Of a DNA stretch of 64,000 nt, positions 1 to 8,009 are shown in pieces (position 1 is the stretch's first letter; each line of letters begins with the position of its first letter). Source of the DNA: Azorhizobium sp943369575. GTDB taxonomy: Bacteria; Pseudomonadota; Alphaproteobacteria; Rhizobiales; Xanthobacteraceae. Under the pieces are notes generated by a model. It was not told where the DNA came from. It searched no databases and saw nothing but the letters and a program-made list of their open reading frames with translations. The position numbers and the translations under genes were made by a program. Where the stretch lies: NCBI GenBank assembly GCA_943369575.1, contig CALRNP020000001.1:1-64000 (forward strand). The letters are read 5' to 3'.

Positions 1-1
1 C

Positions 2-196
2 CAAAGCGAACGGGTACGGGCAACGCCCACCTTCCAATTCTTCGCCCTGCGGGACGGCAAGGCTCGGGAGGTGGCGCGCATGCCGGGCCTGCTGCCACGG
101 CCGGAGTTTTCAGCCATGTTCCGTTATGTAGCGACAGGGGCCTATGGGAGGGAAACGTTCGAAGCCTGGCTCGCTCGCGAAAGCGGAAAAAGCTGA
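2..196 (+). CDS. C-terminal part of a thioredoxin-fold Sox accessory protein (SoxS/SoxW type), cut by the window edge
   Basis: An open frame runs in from the left edge and stops at TGA 194-196, giving 64 residues. It holds a thioredoxin-like cis-proline segment (RATPTFQFF), then a DGK turn, a GLL helix start and a short C-terminal helix ending in ARESGKS. This matches the tail of periplasmic thioredoxins encoded in sox clusters (SoxS, which keeps SoxY reactivatable, or SoxW). The CxxC active site would lie outside the window. It converges on soxX and is separated from it by a strong hairpin. SoxS and SoxW cannot be told apart from the tail alone. Confidence 0.6.
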   Translation, partial: QSERVRATPTFQFFALRDGKAREVARMPGLLPRPEFSAMFRYVATGAYGRETFEAWLARESGKS

Positions 197-212
197 TACC
201 GCACGTAGGGAA

Positions 213-234
213 CGGCCCCGGAACACCGGGGCCG
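213..234. terminator. Bidirectional hairpin between the soxS/W-like gene and soxX
   Basis: A perfect 9-bp GC-rich stem (CGGCCCCGG / CCGGGGCCG) closes a 4-nt AACA loop. It lies 16 nt after the stop of the rightward gene and 41 nt after the stop of leftward soxX, so it can serve both converging transcripts. There is no T-tract on either side, so strong intrinsic termination is not certain. Confidence 0.6.
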
Positions 235-275
235 AAGGACGAGGGCATGGGCCCGTCAAGGCGCCTGCAGCGTGG

Positions 276-902
276 CTACTTGGCAGGCTTGTTCACCGGC
301 GACTCAGGATCGAACAGATAGGCCACCACGTCCTTGATTTGCTGCTCGCTGAGTACGCCATTGTGCCCGAAGCGCGGCATTGCGGAACACGCAAGCACGG
401 CCTGGGCATTGTAAACCTTGGCATAGGCGGTCTTGGCATCCGCGGCAGCAAACTTGCGGTCGGCACCATAATTGGCAAGGCTTGGTCCAAGCGTGCCGTA
501 GCTGACCTCGCGGGGGTCCATCTGGTGGCAAGCATAGCAATTGCCCCCGCTCACGGTTCCGGGAGGATCTGAGAACTGCCCCCCACGCCCATTCTGCGCG
601 ACCTTCTCTCCCTCCTTCCAGCGGCCCAATAAGGACCCATCGGGATACTTCACGGTCTGCGACTCCCGGGCCGTGATGGCCTCGGCCTGCGCAGCAGAGG
701 GCTGATTTCGCGTAACCGAACAGATCTGCATGGTCGCGTCGGGCACGAGGCGGGGCGCCCAGCCCTCCGGAAGCTTGGTAAAGCTCCGCTGCACGACTTG
801 CTCCACCACAGCGGGCGTAGCCGGCGGAATCTGCTGAGCGAAGGCCGAGGCGATCGAGGCCGCGGCGGCGATACCTACTGCGGCGATAAGGAACTTTCGC
901 AT
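276..902 (-). CDS. soxX: SoxX, monohaem cytochrome c subunit of SoxAX
   Basis: SoxX pairs with SoxA to form the periplasmic c-type cytochrome that oxidatively couples thiosulfate to the cysteine of SoxY, the first step of the Sox cycle. The 208-residue product has a signal peptide (residues 1-22, ending AFA-QQ), one CxxCH haem site (CYACH, 122-126) and a probable distal methionine in SAMPRFG (Met175). The ATG at 902 is chosen over upstream in-frame starts because it directly precedes the signal peptide and has a GGGGAGAA ribosome site. It follows soxA by 14 nt and is surely cotranscribed with it. Confidence 0.93.
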   Translation of the reverse strand: MRKFLIAAVGIAAAASIASAFAQQIPPATPAVVEQVVQRSFTKLPEGWAPRLVPDATMQICSVTRNQPSAAQAEAITARESQTVKYPDGSLLGRWKEGEKVAQNGRGGQFSDPPGTVSGGNCYACHQMDPREVSYGTLGPSLANYGADRKFAAADAKTAYAKVYNAQAVLACSAMPRFGHNGVLSEQQIKDVVAYLFDPESPVNKPAK

Positions 903-916
903 GTCGGTTCTCCCCG

Positions 917-1747
917 TCAGCGCTTGATGGAGGGCACGTTGAGCTCGCCCCCAGCGGCCTGCGCGTCCAGGAAGACGGTCAGTGCGGTGACAACCTCGGA
1001 GGCGTAGTCCGGCGCCGGCATGCGCATCTGCCGATAGCAGTCCCAGATGCGATGCTGAAAGGTGCGCAGCGCGCTTTGTGAGACCCGATAGGTGGGCCAG
1101 GAAGACATGGTCGCCTGCGCATCCTTGCCGGGGATGTCGAGTTGCGGCAGGCCCTGCAGGCGGATACGCCGGCCCGGCTCTCCATGGCAGGTGGAGCACG
1201 AGAAGTCGTTGATGGACGAGCGCCGATAGAACAGGGATTCGCCGATTGCATAGGCCTCCTGCTCCTTAGGATGGACGAGCGGGACTGCGAGCTTCATGCC
1301 ATTGGACTTGTTGGCGATGAAGGCGACGAGATCCTCCATGTCCGAGCCGCGCCCCGGTCCTGAAAAGGGACGCGCCATGATCGGCTTGGTGTCGACGCCC
1401 TGGACCTTCTCCATGCACCACAAAAGCCGCTGCTCGAGGTCCATCACCTTGTCCGCATCGGCGAAATAGCGCGGAAGGGCCGCGAATGCTCCCTCCAGTT
1501 TGCCGGGACCTTGGCCCAGATCGCAGGTCTCCAGCGACACGTTCTTCGTGCCCCTCGGATCGGCCCAGATCGCCTCGCCGCGGTCTACGGCGAGATAGCC
1601 GGGATTGGCCATCGGATCGTTGATCATGGCACGGTAGCGCTCGACCTCCTTCTCGCTCGCATCCTCCTGCGCCATGAGGGGCAGGAGGGGAACGAGGGTC
1701 AGAACGAAGGCGCACAGGCCCCTGATGAGTGTGGCGTTGGGTTTCAT
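917..1747 (-). CDS. soxA: SoxA, catalytic cytochrome subunit of L-cysteine S-thiosulfotransferase
   Basis: SoxA carries the active-site haem of SoxAX, whose cysteine ligand is persulfidated during the reaction. The 276-residue protein starts with a signal peptide (to about residue 26, MAQ). The C-terminal domain has the CSTCH haem site (184-188) and the ligand cysteine in WDCYRQ (Cys237). The N-terminal domain has no CxxCH; instead it has two single cysteines (Cys75, Cys111), as in monohaem SoxA proteins where a disulfide replaces the first haem. This is the Starkeya-type form rather than the dihaem Rhodovulum type. First gene of a leftward soxA-soxX unit, divergent from soxY. Confidence 0.95.
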   Translation of the reverse strand: MKPNATLIRGLCAFVLTLVPLLPLMAQEDASEKEVERYRAMINDPMANPGYLAVDRGEAIWADPRGTKNVSLETCDLGQGPGKLEGAFAALPRYFADADKVMDLEQRLLWCMEKVQGVDTKPIMARPFSGPGRGSDMEDLVAFIANKSNGMKLAVPLVHPKEQEAYAIGESLFYRRSSINDFSCSTCHGEPGRRIRLQGLPQLDIPGKDAQATMSSWPTYRVSQSALRTFQHRIWDCYRQMRMPAPDYASEVVTALTVFLDAQAAGGELNVPSIKR

Positions 1748-1870
1748 ATGTCCTCCCGAACGTGACAGCCCGCGCGATGGGCTTTCTGGCTGAAGCCCTT
1801 GAAGGCGCGCGGGATCCGACCATCGTGCCGCCGCTCAATAGGCAGGGCCGATCTCCAGATAGCCTACTTT

Positions 1871-1902
1871 ACATTCAAAAAAATCTATATCACAATATGT
1901 GA
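1871..1902. promoter_or_regulatory. AT-rich divergent control region of soxA and soxY
   Basis: The 252-nt gap between soxA and soxY has an A/T-rich core unlike its surroundings. It contains an ACATTC half-site (1871-1876), the same hexamer found at the soxC operator candidate, and an inverted repeat TCACA-ATA-TGTGA (1890-1902). ArsR-family SoxR/SqrR/BigR repressors bind ATTC-N8-GAAT; here only the left half is good (the right half reads CTAT). The site is therefore a weak candidate operator, though the location for divergent promoters is convincing. Confidence 0.45.
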
Positions 1903-1999
1903 AATTGACTGATGACGGCGCGCCGCGCTTCGTCTCCATCATCAAATAAAAATAATGACTTATGGGTCGGCGTTGCGCGTCGGCCGCGGGAGGAAACGG

Positions 2000-2473
2000 A
2001 TGACTTTTCACGTGGACGCCACCCTTGCGCCCTCACGTCGGCGTGCGCTGCAACTGGTTGGATTTGCGGCCTTCGCCGCGGTGCTCGCGCCTCGCATGAG
2101 CCTTGCCACAGAGGCGGATGTGGCGGACGAGATGCAGAAACTGTTCTCGGGCAAGAAGATCGGCGAAGGAAAAGTCAAGCTGGATCTGCCTGAGATCGCC
2201 GAAAATGGCTTGGTGGTTCCCATCAACATCGATGTGGAAAGCCCCATGACCGAGACTGATTTCGTGAAGTCGGTCCATGTCTTTGCCGATGGCAATCCGC
2301 TTCCTCAGGTCGTCACCTATCATTTCACGCCGGAGAGCGGGAAGGCCGCGGCCTCGACGCGGATGCGGCTGGCGCAGACGCAGAATGTGATTGCGGTGGC
2401 GGAGATGTCCTCCGGCGCGCTCTTTTCCGCCAAGGCGCAGGTGAAGGTGACCATCGGTGGCTGCGGCGGCTGA
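2000..2473 (+). CDS. soxY: SoxY, sulfur-carrier subunit of SoxYZ
   Basis: SoxY carries the pathway intermediates covalently on a cysteine at its flexible C-terminus. The 157-residue product ends in the GGCGG swinging arm (residues 153-157, Cys155). It has a Tat-like signal (SRRRALQ followed by a hydrophobic stretch, ending SLA near residue 37), consistent with export folded together with SoxZ. The ATG at 2000 is preferred over the in-frame start 45 nt upstream because GGGAGG lies 7-9 nt before it and the Tat signal then has normal length. First gene of soxYZB; soxZ follows after 68 nt. Confidence 0.94.
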   Translation: MTFHVDATLAPSRRRALQLVGFAAFAAVLAPRMSLATEADVADEMQKLFSGKKIGEGKVKLDLPEIAENGLVVPINIDVESPMTETDFVKSVHVFADGNPLPQVVTYHFTPESGKAAASTRMRLAQTQNVIAVAEMSSGALFSAKAQVKVTIGGCGG

Positions 2474-2541
2474 GTGCCGCCTGAAGCGAACCACAATAAT
2501 CGCGGGCAAAAATTGCCCCTTGAACGTGTTGGAGGACACTC

Positions 2542-2871
2542 ATGGCCATTAAATCCGCGCCCCGCGTGCGCGTGCCGGCACAAGCAAAAGCCGGTGAGAT
2601 CATCGAAATCAAGACCCTGATTTCCCATGAAATGGAAAGCGGTCAGCGCAAGGACGCCGCCGGCAAGACGGTGCCGCGCGACATCATCAATACGTTCGAG
2701 GCCTCGTTTAATGGCCGACCGTTCTTCAAAGCGGAATGGTTTCCCTCGATCTCTGCTAATCCTTATCAATCCTTTTTTTACAAAGCCAAGGAGAGTGGTG
2801 AATTCACTTTCTCCTGGAAGGATGATGCCGGGGCTGAGCAAAAGTCCACCGCAAAACTGACCGTCGCCTGA
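2542..2871 (+). CDS. soxZ: SoxZ, partner subunit of the SoxYZ sulfur carrier
   Basis: The 109-residue protein has no signal peptide, as expected for SoxZ, which is co-exported with SoxY through the Tat pathway. It is an all-beta immunoglobulin-like domain. Recognisable family segments are LISHEMESGQR near residue 28, NTFEASFNG near 51 and a C-terminal GEFTFSWKDD strand. GGAGG lies 7 nt upstream of the ATG. Located between soxY and soxB in the standard order. Confidence 0.95.
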   Translation: MAIKSAPRVRVPAQAKAGEIIEIKTLISHEMESGQRKDAAGKTVPRDIINTFEASFNGRPFFKAEWFPSISANPYQSFFYKAKESGEFTFSWKDDAGAEQKSTAKLTVA

Positions 2872-2980
2872 CGCCGAGATAAATCGCCGCCACTTATCTG
2901 CCTTTGAGGCGCGCAGTGCTGCCGTATCACGTGCTGATCCGGAGGACGCGCCCCCATGACTTCTGGAAAGCGCGATCACT

Positions 2981-4672
2981 ATGATATCAAGGCGCGATTT
3001 TCTCTCAGCCGGAACGGCGCTTGCAGGCATTCTTGCGGCGTCGGGCACGGGGCTGGCGCAGGCGGTCGGCGGGCAGCTGACGCAGAACGATCTTCTGAAG
3101 TTCGGGAAAGGCGGCACGTTCACGCTTCTGCACGTCACCGATATTCATGCGCAACTGCTTCCGCTCTACTTCCGTGAGCCATCGGTCAATCTGGGGGTGG
3201 GAGACGCGCGGGGCGTGCCGCCACACCTCACGGACATGGCCTTCCTCAATTATTTCAAAATGAAGCCCGGCACGCGCGACGCCTATGCACTGACCTCCGA
3301 GGATTTCACCGCCCTTGCCCGCAGCTATGGCCGTATGGGCGGTGCGGATCGCCTTGCTACCCTGATCAAGGCCATCCGCGCCGAACGGGGGGCCGACAAG
3401 GTGCTGCTGCTGGACGGCGGCGACGGGTTGCAGGGCTCCTGGTCATCGCTGAAGACCCAGGGCGAAGATATGGTGCGGGTGTTCTCTGCCCTCGGGCTCG
3501 ATGCCATGGTGGGGCATTGGGAGTTCACCTATGGCGCCGACCGGGTCACCCAGATCAAGGAGACCGCTCCCTTCGCCTTCCTGGCCCAGAATGTCCGCTC
3601 GGTCGAATGGCAGGAGCCGGTCTTCGACGCCGTGAAGACCTTCGAGAAGGGCGGCGCCAGGATCGCGGTCATCGGCCAGGCCTTTCCCCGCACTCCCATC
3701 GCCAACCCCCGCTGGATGATCCCGGACTGGGAATTCGGCATTCGCGAGGAGGAGATGCAGAAGCAGGTCGATGCCGCCCGTGCCGAGGGGGCGGACGTGG
3801 TGGTTCTGCTCTCCCACAATGGCTTCGACGTGGACCGCAAGATGGCCTCGCGGGTGAAGGGCATCGACGTGGTGCTCACCGCCCATACGCACGATGCCAT
3901 GCCCGCGGTGACCCAAGTGGGCAAGACCCTGCTGATCGCCACCGGGTCTCACGGCAAATTTCTCTCGCGCCTCGATCTTGATGTGCAGGACAAGAAAGTC
4001 ACCGGATACAGGTTCCAGTTGATCCCGGTATTTTCGGACGTGATCGCGCCGGACCCGGACATGGCCAAACTGGTGTCGGATATCCGCGCCCCTTATGCCA
4101 AGGACCTCGCCCGCGAGGTGGGGCGCGCCGACAGCCTGCTCTACCGGCGCGGCAACTTCAACGGCACCTTCGACGACATGATCTGCGACGCGCTCATGCA
4201 GGAGCGTGACGCGGAGATCGCTCTCTCTCCAGGCTTTCGTTGGGGAGGAACACTGCTTCCAGGCGACCCCATCTCCTTCGAGACCATCTCCAACGCCACC
4301 GCCATCACCTATCCTGCTTGCTACCGCAACACCATGACCGGAAAGCAACTGAAGGACGTATTGGAAGATGTTGCTGACAACATCTTCCATCCCGATCCCT
4401 ATTTCCAGGGCGGCGGCGACATGGTGCGGGTGGGTGGCGTCGGTTATGCCATCGACGTTGCCAAGGGCGTGGGCCAACGCATTTCCGATCTCACCTTGCT
4501 GAAGACGGGAAAGCCGCTCGAGGCAGACAAGGCCTATACGGTCGCCGGCTGGGCCTCGGTCGCCCAGAACGTGGAAGGTCCGCCGGTCTGGGAGATAGTG
4601 GAACGCTATGTGGCGGGTGCAAAGACGGTGAAGATCATGCCCAATGCGTCGGTGAAGGTGACGGGAGCCTGA
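2981..4672 (+). CDS. soxB: SoxB, dimanganese thiosulfohydrolase
   Basis: SoxB hydrolyses the terminal sulfone from SoxY-bound S-thiosulfonate, releasing sulfate. The 563-residue protein belongs to the 5'-nucleotidase/metallophosphatase superfamily. Metal-binding motifs are visible: DIH (54-56), DGGDG (145-149), GHWE (178-181, the SoxB variant of GNHE), SHNG and TAHTH further on. A twin-arginine signal (MISRRDFL) begins the protein. A GGAGG at 2941-2945 fits an ATG at 2956 better, but that ATG is in another frame and gives only a 73-codon ORF; a weaker GGAAAG precedes 2981, where the Tat signal starts. Confidence 0.95.
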   Translation: MISRRDFLSAGTALAGILAASGTGLAQAVGGQLTQNDLLKFGKGGTFTLLHVTDIHAQLLPLYFREPSVNLGVGDARGVPPHLTDMAFLNYFKMKPGTRDAYALTSEDFTALARSYGRMGGADRLATLIKAIRAERGADKVLLLDGGDGLQGSWSSLKTQGEDMVRVFSALGLDAMVGHWEFTYGADRVTQIKETAPFAFLAQNVRSVEWQEPVFDAVKTFEKGGARIAVIGQAFPRTPIANPRWMIPDWEFGIREEEMQKQVDAARAEGADVVVLLSHNGFDVDRKMASRVKGIDVVLTAHTHDAMPAVTQVGKTLLIATGSHGKFLSRLDLDVQDKKVTGYRFQLIPVFSDVIAPDPDMAKLVSDIRAPYAKDLAREVGRADSLLYRRGNFNGTFDDMICDALMQERDAEIALSPGFRWGGTLLPGDPISFETISNATAITYPACYRNTMTGKQLKDVLEDVADNIFHPDPYFQGGGDMVRVGGVGYAIDVAKGVGQRISDLTLLKTGKPLEADKAYTVAGWASVAQNVEGPPVWEIVERYVAGAKTVKIMPNASVKVTGA

Positions 4673-4726
4673 CGTCGATGCCGCGGGGTCTTCGCTTTGC
4701 GTCTTGCGCAGGATTTTCGTCAATAC

Positions 4727-4742
4727 ATTCAAATAGTCGAAT
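4727..4742. promoter_or_regulatory. ArsR-type (SoxR/SqrR/BigR-like) operator candidate upstream of soxC
   Basis: The sequence reads ATTC-N8-GAAT exactly, which is the core recognised by thiol-sensing ArsR repressors of the BigR/SqrR/SoxR group. It sits in the 93-nt soxB-soxC gap, 24-39 nt before the soxC start, in an AT-rich patch with a further GAAT at 4747-4750. This suggests an internal, sulfur-responsive promoter for soxCD and the genes behind it. No such regulator gene lies in the window; soxR is often just outside, next to soxS. Confidence 0.55.
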
Positions 4743-4765
4743 AGTAGAATATTTGGGAGGGCGCC

Positions 4766-6088
4766 ATGTCCGACACTGAAGGATCCTCCATCAGCCGTTC
4801 TGCCGAAAGCGGTCCTGCGACGCATCTGTCGCGACGCCGGTTTCTGTCCGTGGCGGGGGCAGGCGCGGGGGCCGCGGCGGCCAGTGCCGGCTCATTTTTC
4901 GCGGGGTCAGCCGCTGCTGCCGAGCCTGATCCCAACATCGTGCCGGTGCCCGATTGGTCTAAAACGCTGGGCGCGGGGGTGAACGTCAACCCTTACGGCA
5001 AGCCGTCCAAGTTCGAGAAGGACGTGGTGCGGCGCGAGGTGGACTGGCTCACCGCCAGCCATGAAAGCTCGGTAAGCTTCACCCCACTCTATGCCCTCGA
5101 TGGCGTCATCACGCCCAGCGGCCTGTGCTTCGTGCGCCATCACGGCGGCGAGGCGGAGATCGAGCCGGACAAGTATCGTTTGATGATCCACGGCATGGTG
5201 GACAAGCCGCTGGTGTTCACGCTTGAGGATATCAAGCGCATGCCCGGCCGGGTCAATCGCGCCTATTTCCTGGAGTGCGCGGCGAATTCCGGCATGGAGT
5301 GGCGTGGCGCACAATTGAACGGCTGCCAGTTCACCCACGGCATGATCCATAATGTCTATTACACCGGCATTCCGCTGCGCAGCCTTCTGGACATGGCCGG
5401 CGTGAAGCCGAAGGGCAAATGGGTGCTGGCTGAGGGCGCCGATGCCGCGGTGATGACCCGCTCAATACCTATCGAGAAGGCTCTTGACGATTGCCTGGTG
5501 GCCTTCGCCATGAACGGGGAGGCGCTACGGCCGGAGCAGGGCTACCCGGTGCGCCTGGTGGTGCCCGGCTGGGAAGGCAACATGTGGGTCAAGTGGCTGC
5601 GCCGGCTCAAGGTGGGCGACCAGCCGTGGCAGCAGCGCGAAGAGACTTCGAAATACACTGACCTCCTTGCCGATGGTCGTTCGCGCCGCTTCACCTTCAT
5701 CATGGATGCCAAGTCCGTGGTTACGAGCCCCAGCCCGCAGGCGCCCCTGAAGATGAAGGGGCCGAATGTGCTGTCCGGCATCGCATGGTCCGGGCGTGGC
5801 GCCATCCGGCGGGTGGATGTCTCTCTGGACGGAGGGCGGAATTGGACCACCGCACGCATCGAGGGCCCGAATACGCCCATGTCCATGGTGCGCTTCTATC
5901 TCGACTTCGACTGGGGTGGGGAAGAACTGATGGTGCAGTCGCGCGCCATGGATGACACCGGGTACGTGCAGCCGACCAAGCAAGAGCTTCGCGCCATTCG
6001 CGGCACCAACTCCATCTATCACAACAACGGCATCCAGACGTGGCTGGTGCGCTCCAATGGGGAGACGGAAAATGTGGAAGTCGGCTGA
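4766..6088 (+). CDS. soxC: SoxC, molybdenum-containing sulfane dehydrogenase subunit
   Basis: SoxC with SoxD forms the sulfane dehydrogenase that oxidises SoxY-bound sulfane sulfur in a six-electron step, allowing full oxidation of thiosulfate without sulfur globules. The 440-residue protein has a Tat signal (SRRRFLS near residue 22), a sulfite-oxidase-type molybdopterin domain with the Mo-ligating cysteine in FLECAANSG (Cys171), and a C-terminal dimerisation domain of the Mo-co oxidoreductase type. GGGAGG precedes the ATG. It overlaps soxD by 17 nt, implying translational coupling. Confidence 0.95.
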   Translation: MSDTEGSSISRSAESGPATHLSRRRFLSVAGAGAGAAAASAGSFFAGSAAAAEPDPNIVPVPDWSKTLGAGVNVNPYGKPSKFEKDVVRREVDWLTASHESSVSFTPLYALDGVITPSGLCFVRHHGGEAEIEPDKYRLMIHGMVDKPLVFTLEDIKRMPGRVNRAYFLECAANSGMEWRGAQLNGCQFTHGMIHNVYYTGIPLRSLLDMAGVKPKGKWVLAEGADAAVMTRSIPIEKALDDCLVAFAMNGEALRPEQGYPVRLVVPGWEGNMWVKWLRRLKVGDQPWQQREETSKYTDLLADGRSRRFTFIMDAKSVVTSPSPQAPLKMKGPNVLSGIAWSGRGAIRRVDVSLDGGRNWTTARIEGPNTPMSMVRFYLDFDWGGEELMVQSRAMDDTGYVQPTKQELRAIRGTNSIYHNNGIQTWLVRSNGETENVEVG

Positions 6089-6872
6089 GGCACTGATCAT
6101 CGCCGCCGTCCTGGCCGGCACCCTCGCCATCGCTTCCGTCTCTGTCGCCGCCGATCCCGCAGTTCCCCAGGCCAAGGGCGAACCGACGAAGAAGGGCGCG
6201 CAGGTCAAGGGCGAAACAGCCCAGACCAAGGGCCAACAGGCGGGCCATATGCCGGCCGGGGCTGGTGCGCGCGCGGCTCCCGCGAAAGTCATTCTCCTCG
6301 GCCGGCCCGCCGTGCCTGAGGAAATCGCGGCCTGGAACATCGACGTGCGCCCAGATGGCGAGGGTCTTCCCGAGGGGAAGGGCTCAGTCAAGCAAGGCGA
6401 GGAGATCTTCTTGCAGAACTGCGCCGCCTGCCACGGCGAGTTCGGCGAAGGCGTCGGCCGCTGGCCGGTACTCGCGGGCGGCAAAGGGACGTTAAAATCC
6501 GATCGGCCGGACAAGACGATCGGCTCCTTCTGGCCCTATGCGTCCACCGTCTTCGACTATGTCCATCGGGCCATGCCGTTCGGTAATAGCCAGTCACTCA
6601 CTGCGGATGAGACCTACGCACTGGTCGCCTATCTTCTCAACCTCAACGAGGTGGTGCCGGACTACTTCGTGCTCTCCAAAGAGAATTTTCCCAAGGTGAA
6701 CCTTCCCAATGCGGCGGCCTTCTATGATGACGACCGGGAGACCGCTGAAAGATCGTTCTGGAAGTCCGCCCCCTGCATGAAGGACTGCTCCGGCGAGGTG
6801 CATGTGACCGCCCGCGCCCAGATCCTCAATGTGACGCCGGACAGCGATCCCCCGAAGGGCAATCTGGAGTGA
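6072..6872 (+). CDS. soxD: SoxD, cytochrome c subunit of sulfane dehydrogenase
   Basis: This 266-residue cytochrome passes electrons from SoxC to downstream carriers. It has a signal peptide (to VAA, residue 27), a lysine/glutamine-rich linker (about 35-65) and one CxxCH site (CAACH, 117-121). The longer dihaem SoxD of Paracoccus has a second haem domain; here the tail has CMKDC but no CxxCH, so it is a monohaem form. The ATG at 6072 is inside the soxC end; the in-frame start at 5952 would read deep into soxC and lacks a signal peptide at its N-terminus. Confidence 0.9.
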   Translation: MWKSAEALIIAAVLAGTLAIASVSVAADPAVPQAKGEPTKKGAQVKGETAQTKGQQAGHMPAGAGARAAPAKVILLGRPAVPEEIAAWNIDVRPDGEGLPEGKGSVKQGEEIFLQNCAACHGEFGEGVGRWPVLAGGKGTLKSDRPDKTIGSFWPYASTVFDYVHRAMPFGNSQSLTADETYALVAYLLNLNEVVPDYFVLSKENFPKVNLPNAAAFYDDDRETAERSFWKSAPCMKDCSGEVHVTARAQILNVTPDSDPPKGNLE

Positions 6873-6931
6873 GGTTCGCCCGCTGGCCGTTGACCACCTC
6901 CGTCTGCAACCATCCCGGAAAGGAACCTCGG

Positions 6932-7330
6932 GTGCGAAAGATTTTCCAGCTTGCAACCCTCTTCGTGCTCGCCGCAGCCAGCCATGCCATGGCGGAGCCG
7001 GATGCCGCGGTGGGCGAGTCGGTCTTCAAGAAGTGCATGGCGTGCCACGCCATCGGGCCGGACGCCAAGCCGAAGGTGGGGCCGCCGCTGAACGGCATCG
7101 TCGGGGCGAAGTGGGCGCATTTCGAAGGCTATTCTTATTCTCAGGACCTCAAGGACGGCGGCGCTGCAGGAAAAGTCTGGGACGCTGCAACGCTCAGCGC
7201 GTATCTTGAAAATCCGAAGGCGCTCGCCCCCAAAGGCAAAATGGGGTTTGCGGGCCTCAAGAAGGATACCGAGCGTGCGGATCTCATCGCGTACCTCGCT
7301 CAGTTCGATGCCAATGGCGTGAAGAAATGA
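6932..7330 (+). CDS. Periplasmic class I cytochrome c (c550/c2 type) in the sox operon
   Basis: The protein has a cleavable signal (to MAE, residue 21) and one haem site, CMACH (35-39), with a distal methionine in GKMGFAG (Met104). Its 132-residue size and the segment KVGPPLNGIVG are typical of mitochondrial-type cytochrome c550/c2. It is a likely electron acceptor for SoxAX, SoxCD or SoxF, feeding a terminal oxidase. GTG at 6932 (AAAGGAA 6-12 nt upstream) is chosen because it opens directly on the signal peptide; a GTG at 6869 overlapping the soxD stop is an alternative. It is monohaem, so it is not the dihaem SoxE of Paracoccus. Confidence 0.82.
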   Translation: MRKIFQLATLFVLAAASHAMAEPDAAVGESVFKKCMACHAIGPDAKPKVGPPLNGIVGAKWAHFEGYSYSQDLKDGGAAGKVWDAATLSAYLENPKALAPKGKMGFAGLKKDTERADLIAYLAQFDANGVKK

Positions 7331-7498
7331 GCGCGAGGAATGGCGGGATTTGCACCGCTCAAACTGTTGTCGCGCCGCGTGCGTGTCGATGTTTGGCAGG
7401 CCGGATCGAAGCCTGAATTTTGCGCTTGTGTTCCCCGGTACGCCAGCGCTCGAAACGACACCAAGGCGCGCTAAGCGCTGCATGACGGGAGGGAGACA

Positions 7499-8005
7499 AT
7501 GCCCCATTTCGACCGCCGGGCTTTTCTCGGCACCATGGCGCTTGCGGGCACAATTCCTGTCGCGGCGCATGCCGCGCAGAATAGTCAACTCGCGGATATT
7601 TCGAAGGAAGCCGACAGCGCCTGCCTCTATCACTGCGACTATGGCGACCCTGAGCGTTTCACACAGACCTTGAACAATATCTCGAACCATTATGCGGCCT
7701 ATGGCGCGGACCCGTTCGCCATCCAACTGGTGTTGGTGGCTCATGCGGGCGGGGTGAAGTTCTTTCTCGACAACCTGGCTGGTACCATGTGGGCGAAAGA
7801 GACGATCGATCCGCAACTGACGGAAAAGGCCGATTCCCTCGCCAAGAATGGCCTCAAGGTTTATTTGTGCTCGTTGACCTTCGAGCGGAACAACCTTGAT
7901 AAAGAGAGGGCGCGCAAGGCGCCCTATATCAGCTTCGTGCCGTCTGGGGTTGCCACCGTCGGTGCACTGCAGAACAAAGGTTTCGCCTATCTCAAGGTCG
8001 GATGA
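7499..8005 (+). CDS. Exported DsrE/DsrF-like sulfur-relay protein
   Basis: A 168-residue DsrE-fold protein with a Tat-like N-terminus (DRRAFLGTM, cleavage near AHA, residue 24). Cysteines at 42, 46 (CLYHC) and 124 (VYLCSLTFERN) are candidates for persulfide carriage; the last sits where DsrE-family active cysteines occur. DsrE proteins bind or move sulfane sulfur. The gene has a GGGAGGGAGA ribosome site and ends 4 nt before soxF, so a role together with SoxF in handling sulfide or persulfides in the periplasm is likely but inferred. Confidence 0.75.
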   Translation: MPHFDRRAFLGTMALAGTIPVAAHAAQNSQLADISKEADSACLYHCDYGDPERFTQTLNNISNHYAAYGADPFAIQLVLVAHAGGVKFFLDNLAGTMWAKETIDPQLTEKADSLAKNGLKVYLCSLTFERNNLDKERARKAPYISFVPSGVATVGALQNKGFAYLKVG

Positions 8006-8009
8006 CCCC

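Noticed and set aside
2956..3177. 73-codon ORF with a strong ribosome site overlapping the start of soxB
   Set aside because: It is out of frame with soxB, has no recognisable domain, and the soxB frame starts with a proper Tat signal at 2981; a shadow frame is the simpler reading.
3443..4825. 460-residue open frame on the minus strand opposite soxB
   Set aside because: It is the antisense shadow of a high-GC gene; composition is His/Arg/Gly-rich with no domain, and soxB is certain.
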